This document shows positions 59,401 to 64,000 of a stretch of 64,000 nt of DNA, piece by piece. The notes under the pieces were generated by a model. That model was given only the letters and a program-made list of their open reading frames with translations, made no database searches and had not been told where the DNA came from. The position numbers and the translations under genes are program-made. Each line of letters begins with the position of its first letter. Within the stretch, counting starts at the first letter, position 1. Origin of the DNA: Chlorophyllum brunneum (taxonomy: Eukaryota; Basidiomycota; Agaricomycetes; Agaricales; Agaricaceae); assembly GCA_963576785.1 (NCBI GenBank), contig OY756145.1, forward strand, positions 248,001-312,000, read 5' to 3'.

Positions 59401-61460
59401 GAACATAAAAAAACGGGTCGAACCTGGGTCTGTATTGCTGTATTGCTTTCGAGAAGCTCAATAACGGTGGCTTAGGATGCTTTTTTCGTGAAGTTTCCTC
59501 TGAGTCTCTAGGTGTCACGTTGAGATCGGGCATGCAGCTGCTTTGCCGGACGCGGCAGAGATTTTCTGGGTATGGAAAATCTGGAGGTAAAAGAGCGGCT
59601 CTAGTCAGAGCTCGGAGCGGCGACCGATCTAAAGAAATTGCGGTTGGAGGCTAAAAAGGTGGCTCGGTAGGCATGCCCCCCTGGGTACGACACGGAAATG
59701 CTTGGCCCTGCTCGTATTCGTTGTTTCAGTGAACTGGAGATCATCACGGCCGGCCCTGATCGTTGACAGTGGGATAAGATAGTGTTCAGCCAAGATTTGA
59801 ATGTCAATGTGACTCAGACTCGAGGGCCATGTCTTCATTCTCGGTATTTCTTGGCTTCGTGCACGAGGCTAAAGGTATTGTTTGCACTCCACAGTAAACT
59901 GGAGCGGTGATAGAGCTGCACGATGCATAGTGACAGAAGACCCTAATGACATCTCCAATCAAGCTGAAATCTCAGGCCACAAAACCGAGCGCCAGTGCCA
60001 TAGATTAGACAGTGTGAGTCCGATTTACCTCGTACTGACAAAATAAACCAGTGCGTGAGATGCACTTGGCTTGAAGATGATAACGGTCCTTCGGCCGGGG
60101 TTCGAACGTCGATTAGAATTTTCGAGGGTGAGTGTGACCTTGCCCACAGTCGGGATTAATCTGGAAGGCAACATTCCCGTAATTCAGGTTTAACCACGAC
60201 AGGTAAACATAGAGTCGGATCTAATCAAATGTCGTTGGACATCGTCAGCACTGACGCGAATACAGAACACGGTGGAGTTATCGCAGAGCATGGTGGGCTT
60301 TCCAACTCCGGATAAAGGGCATGGGTTCCCGTCACAGAATACTTGGCGTTGAAAATAATTCGCATTCATGAGAGATGGATTCCGCTCTCCGTCGGGACGA
60401 ATCCCTCCGCGCCGAGCCTGGCTAGAAATATGTTCCATATCCCATAGAACCGAATGTTGTGATATGAGAGCCTATATGACGCATAGCTTGGTGGAAAAAA
60501 TAGTTTCGGGTGTGAGTGATTCTGCTTCTCTCTTTTCGTGGTTCCGGAAGGGGAAGCACGTAAATACGACCACGATAGTTCACATGCGGATTTGTCGGAT
60601 GAGAGAATAATCATCACTGCAAGAGCCAAGGCGTTCGACGGGCAAAGCCTGATGATTGCACACCAAAACGTGGAAATAGGATAACCTGAAGAAGCTAGCA
60701 CCGGTACATGAGCCCACTCACAGCCTCGATGTAAGCCGATTCAGGACAACGAAATTTCTTGCATTAACCAGGATGACCGTACCCCGATTTCCGATGAAGG
60801 AATGTCACATTCAAGAAGATCCTGGCCTGGCATCGTTATCAAGATACCGAGCGCTGTTATCAACTTCAAGAGGGGAAGATGCGATGCTGCGAGGTTTCAT
60901 GCATCATGTTGGTGTGGGTGTGAGAAGGAATTTTGGTCCGATCTCGAACACCTTGTTAACGAGCTTCTAAAATAGGGGTCAAGAGTAGCTAGAAGACAGC
61001 GAACATGATAGGAAGTACGTTGGAGCATCCAAGGACCATCGATAGAATCAAACCTGGTTATTTTTGCTGACGGATGAAATGCATGGGAATGAGTCGGCGC
61101 TGCGGATGGAGTATGGACAATCAGATGATCAAGGACCCATTGTGCTGAGAACAGTCGAGCCTTGATTTAGTCACTGTCCAGAGCAAAACCCGAGCTTGGT
61201 ATAAGGGCGTTCTAAGGGCGTCCCAAATCAACAACACGAGGTTTGCGCGAGTGACAACCCAGAACTCTGGTTGGATGTGGCTGCTTGACGTCCCATAGTG
61301 CTGGAGCACTTTGTTCCCAGAGCCCGCAGAAACGGGTATTCGAAGGTGTTAACTCGTCTTGTGTCATGAGAAACTGAATGAACGATCTGGTGTAAGAATC
61401 GAAGGTCAATTGGATTAGGTAATTCATAGCTAATTCGGGTTGAATTTCTGTCGTAGTTTC
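56402..61460. other. Long intergenic region
   Basis: No supported gene in 5 kb. Simple sequence includes a run of 12 G (57612-57623), a (GA) run at 58088-58102 and an ATGT run near 58041-58054. On the minus strand, a Ser/His/Pro-rich frame ends at 57575 and has coding-like sequence upstream to about 57890, and an 86-codon frame lies at 58352-58612. Neither has a recognisable domain. They could be exons of unrecognised genes. Confidence 0.4.
57612..57623 (+). repeat. Poly-G run of 12
   Basis: Twelve consecutive G within a G-rich stretch on the plus strand. It is prone to slippage and to sequencing error. Confidence 0.85.
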
Positions 61461-62406
61461 ATGCTCTTCCTCTCCCGCTCCTCTTCTCTACGGGCATTAC
61501 AGCCAACAATCACAGGCACTGTAAGATACTTGACGCGGATACAGAGAATCTTTGGAGATGCAAAGTCAGCAGAATTCATTGCTGGTGCAGCTTCGGCTGC
61601 CAACTTTCCCAAACCACAGGGACTACCTGAGGTATGTCTTTTCCTGGCTTATTTCCCCATCTGCTGACCGAATTGAAGATAATAGTAGCAGGTATCGTCG
61701 TATTTGATACAGGGCTTATTACCCGGCGAAGGCTTACAGCGTGATAGGACGAGCTAACGTTGGAAAATCATCTCTTCTCAATGCCGTTTTAGGTCGAAAC
61801 ACACTCCTCCATACCAGTAAAAAGGCTGTGAGTTTTTTGTTCATGCCTTTTAGTCGTTGACTCACATGCTGCATACGTCAGGGTCATACACGTCAACTGA
61901 ACTTTTATCGTGTTGGTGCTCGCCCTGGGAAACTCATCCTCGTCGATGCACCTGGGTATGGTGCTAGGGGAAGGTCTGAATGGGGAGAGATGTTTGATGA
62001 ATATATACGAACACGCCAAGAGTAGGTCTCGTGGTGATTGTCCGTAGATCAGCATGATACTAATCCATATGTCCTGGGTAGGCTCCGTCGAGTGTATATC
62101 TTGTTCAATGCGAAACATGGACTCAATGCGTATGATAAGGGAATGCTTGCGCATTTGTCAAGCCTACTTATCACCCCTCGTGGAACGCAACCGTGGACCC
62201 TTCAATCTATCATCACGAAAGCAGATACAATCCCTCTCAATGACACGCGTGGTGCCATTGCGAGCATTCGGAAACAAATCCATGAAGCAGCGCCACTATG
62301 TCTTCCTCCCATTGTCACAAGCATCGAGATGAAACCACCGTTTGGTATTGATCAAGTCCGGCAGAATATTATCGACGTGTGTGGGATTGACCGTGTAATT
62401 CTGTAG
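61461..62406 (+). CDS. MRX8: Mitochondrial EngB/YihA-family GTPase
   Basis: P-loop GTPase of the EngB family; bacterial members help assemble the large ribosomal subunit, and the yeast homologue Mrx8 is mitochondrial. Four exons (61461-61631, 61732-61827, 61882-62021, 62082-62406) give 243 residues. The N-terminus (MLFLSRSSSLRALQP...RYLTRIQR) is basic and Ser/Leu-rich like a mitochondrial presequence. GTPase motifs follow in order: G1 GRANVGKSS, G2 GHTRQLNFYRV, G3 DAPGYG, G4 TKAD, and G5 TSIEM, where TSS is more usual. The size fits the family. The first intron (100 bases) uses acceptor GGCGAAG, chosen because it joins LPE to AYSVIGRANVGKSS in frame. The symbol follows the yeast homologue. 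Confidence 0.87.
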
Positions 62407-63173
62407 TGAGTGATTTCACCTCACCTGTCCTTTCGGTTATTCTAGTCAATAAATCGCGTTTCGACGTACCTTACAACTCCAAACACTCCTTGCATACCCA
62501 TGCGATCGTTCATCACATCATGTTTGATCCATCCGAGTTATGGGGTGCGTTTACCAGTTGAGAAGTGGTTCCATTTGGATTGCCGTAAGCGACCTCGCCC
62601 CTCTCATCATTCCTTCAGGACATTTCCTGGCGTTTGCGCTGAAGACACACGACAACGAGGTTTTACTCAATGGATCTACCAGTTGCTCTTTAACCCCAAA
62701 TAGCAGTGACTTGCAACCTTAAATCCCTGTACTCCCATCACTCTGTTTTGTTCCACTCATTCAGTCTTTCATTGAATCCTACGTTCCTTAAGCCGTTTTA
62801 ATACTCCAACACCCGTATACCCGGTTCCCACGATTCAGGAGCCCAGTGGACCTCTGCGACGACCGTGGTTTCGATACTCTGCTAACACACGACATCGCTG
62901 AGGGCTGTCAGGTCTGCCCCACCCAGTCCACTCCTTTCCTATGATATCGGAGATGGTTTGAAGATGCCTATTCAGGATGCGCCTCACTGCTTTCCTACGA
63001 TTCTTATCGATGGCGTGGCATGCTTAGTTTTGAAATGTATGATGTTGAGTTCCGCTGGTTATTTCTGAGTCAAACTCAATTTGAAAAGAGATTTAGATGG
63101 TGTAAAGATACACATGCCAATGCGAGAGTGGAAATTACAAGTAATATAGTGTCCATGAAGATCCGAAATCAGT
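62407..63173. other. Region between convergent GTPase and pirin genes
   Basis: Downstream region of two convergent genes. One 60-codon plus-strand frame (62540-62722) contains a coding-like stretch (IPSGHFLAFALKTHDNEVLL) but has no clear start context or family. Otherwise nothing was seen. Confidence 0.4.
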
Positions 63174-64000
63174 TTACTCAAGATCGAAGACCAAAATCTC
63201 GGCGGTTTTGTCACCAGCATTCTCAACTTTGAGAGTACTGCCCTTTTGCCCAACGAAAATATATGATCCATCGCCTTCCTTCAACTCCAACTCTTCGTAC
63301 CCTGGGCCGCTGATTCTAACAGTCGCACCTTGAGCTTCGTTCGGGTTGTATCCACTAGTCTGAACCACGTGAATGTAGCCCTTCGTGCCTTCGAGCGGTC
63401 GTTCTAGAGTCTTTCCGGCGCTTAGAAGGGAGGCGTACAGGGTGAGGTCACTCTGTACGGGTGCAGGACCTTCCGCTTCACGGACGTTCTTTACACCATC
63501 CTCCGATGCAGGGGCGACGACCTTCACCCACTTGTCTTGTTTCTGCTCATCGTTGAAGTGACGAGTAAAGTATTTCGGTTGGAGACGAGACGCCTTGGGA
63601 AGGGACCAGATTTGGAGGAAATGAACTTCCTTGCCACCATGGCATTTCTCTGAATGAGAAATACCCGTCCCCGCTGATGTCATTTGAAGGTCGCCACGTT
63701 TGAGGATTTCAGTGTTGCCCATAGAATCTTTGCTATGAAATGGATAAGTATTCATTTCGTCGTTGTTAAGAAGATAAAAACTTACTGTTCTAGTTCTCCC
63801 CTCACGACATAGGAGAATATTTCGAATTCGCGGTGAGAGTGTGTACCGAAACCGGTGCGAGGAGCGACACGATCTTCGTTAATTACGCGAAGGGGCCCAA
63901 AGCGTTCATGGTCTAAATCCTGGTACCTGGATGAAACATTTCCGTTAAGCTTCACTCGACATTGTCGTAGCTCTGTATAACTTACATAGCAAAGGAGAAG
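63174..64000 (-). CDS. Pirin-like bicupin (YhhW-type), 5' end outside the window
   Basis: Members are iron-binding double-cupin proteins; bacterial YhhW and human pirin show quercetin dioxygenase activity, and eukaryotic pirins can act as nuclear cofactors. Visible exons are 64000-63986 (partial), 63926-63786 and 63732-63174, giving 238 residues of the C-terminal part. The reading begins FSFA..YQDLDHERFGPLRVINEDRVAP, then GTHSHREFEIFSYVV with the two metal His, and SAGTGISHSEK with the third His and the Glu, so the iron site looks complete. The second cupin domain runs to the end (TAEILVFDLE). The start codon and first part lie beyond 64000. It faces the EngB-type GTPase. Confidence 0.88.

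Noticed and set aside
60088..60115. tRNA B-box-like GGTTCGAAC
   Set aside because: No A box, no acceptor stem and no cloverleaf could be folded around it; the same holds for similar motifs near 45037, 48886 and 59417.
1..64000. CRISPR arrays, operons, riboswitches, bacterial promoters
   Set aside because: The sequence is eukaryotic with spliced genes; no regularly spaced repeats or bacterial signals were found.

Overview
This window is nuclear DNA from a filamentous basidiomycete, most likely an Agaricomycete. The genes are dense with introns of roughly 46-100 bases with GT..AG ends. Small promoters with TATA boxes lie 30-70 bases upstream of several starts. The gene set also fits: an aryl-alcohol-oxidase-like GMC enzyme, small secreted cysteine-rich proteins, a LaeA-like methyltransferase, MKT1, RSA4 and an EngB-type mitochondrial GTPase. 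No prokaryotic features, tRNA, rRNA or CRISPR array was seen. All gene models come from reading the sequence by eye, joining exons by splice signals, reading frame and remembered family similarity. No search was run.

Layout. 1-13.7 kb is a transposon block. A Copia-type LTR retrotransposon with 572-base LTRs (199-7560) sits next to a decayed Ty3/Gypsy element on the opposite strand (7561-10378) and an AT-rich gene-free stretch (to 13685). The DNA on both sides of the Copia element has almost no CpG, while the Copia element still has many. This suggests a younger insertion into an old, methylated and mutated repeat. 13.7-21 kb holds an 11-exon GMC oxidoreductase (-), two small secreted cysteine-rich proteins (+) and a SAM-dependent methyltransferase (-). 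21-26.4 kb is a compact housekeeping pair: a DH-PH-FYVE Rho exchange factor (+) facing the ribosome-assembly WD40 protein RSA4/Notchless (-). 26.4-37.4 kb is nearly gene-free. 37.4-41.6 kb carries a single-zinc-finger protein and MKT1, both on the - strand. 41.6-50.2 kb is again nearly gene-free. 50.2-64 kb contains an RGG-box protein of unknown function (-), a possible gene remnant, a proline/serine-rich protein with a PP1-docking-like motif (+), an EngB-family GTPase (+) and a pirin-like bicupin (-) cut by the window edge.

The genes do not form an obvious pathway. The GMC enzyme and the two small secreted proteins are all predicted to be exported, so 13.7-18.8 kb may be a small secretome island beside the transposon block. 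The remaining genes are conserved cellular functions: Rho and phosphoinositide signalling, 60S ribosome maturation, mRNA regulation and mitochondrial ribosome assembly. I saw no clear undescribed system. The most informative signals are the sharply bounded CpG-free block with the nested Copia insertion, the recurrent in-frame TGA codons at expected arginine positions, and a secreted protein gene built with 14- and 15-base exons.
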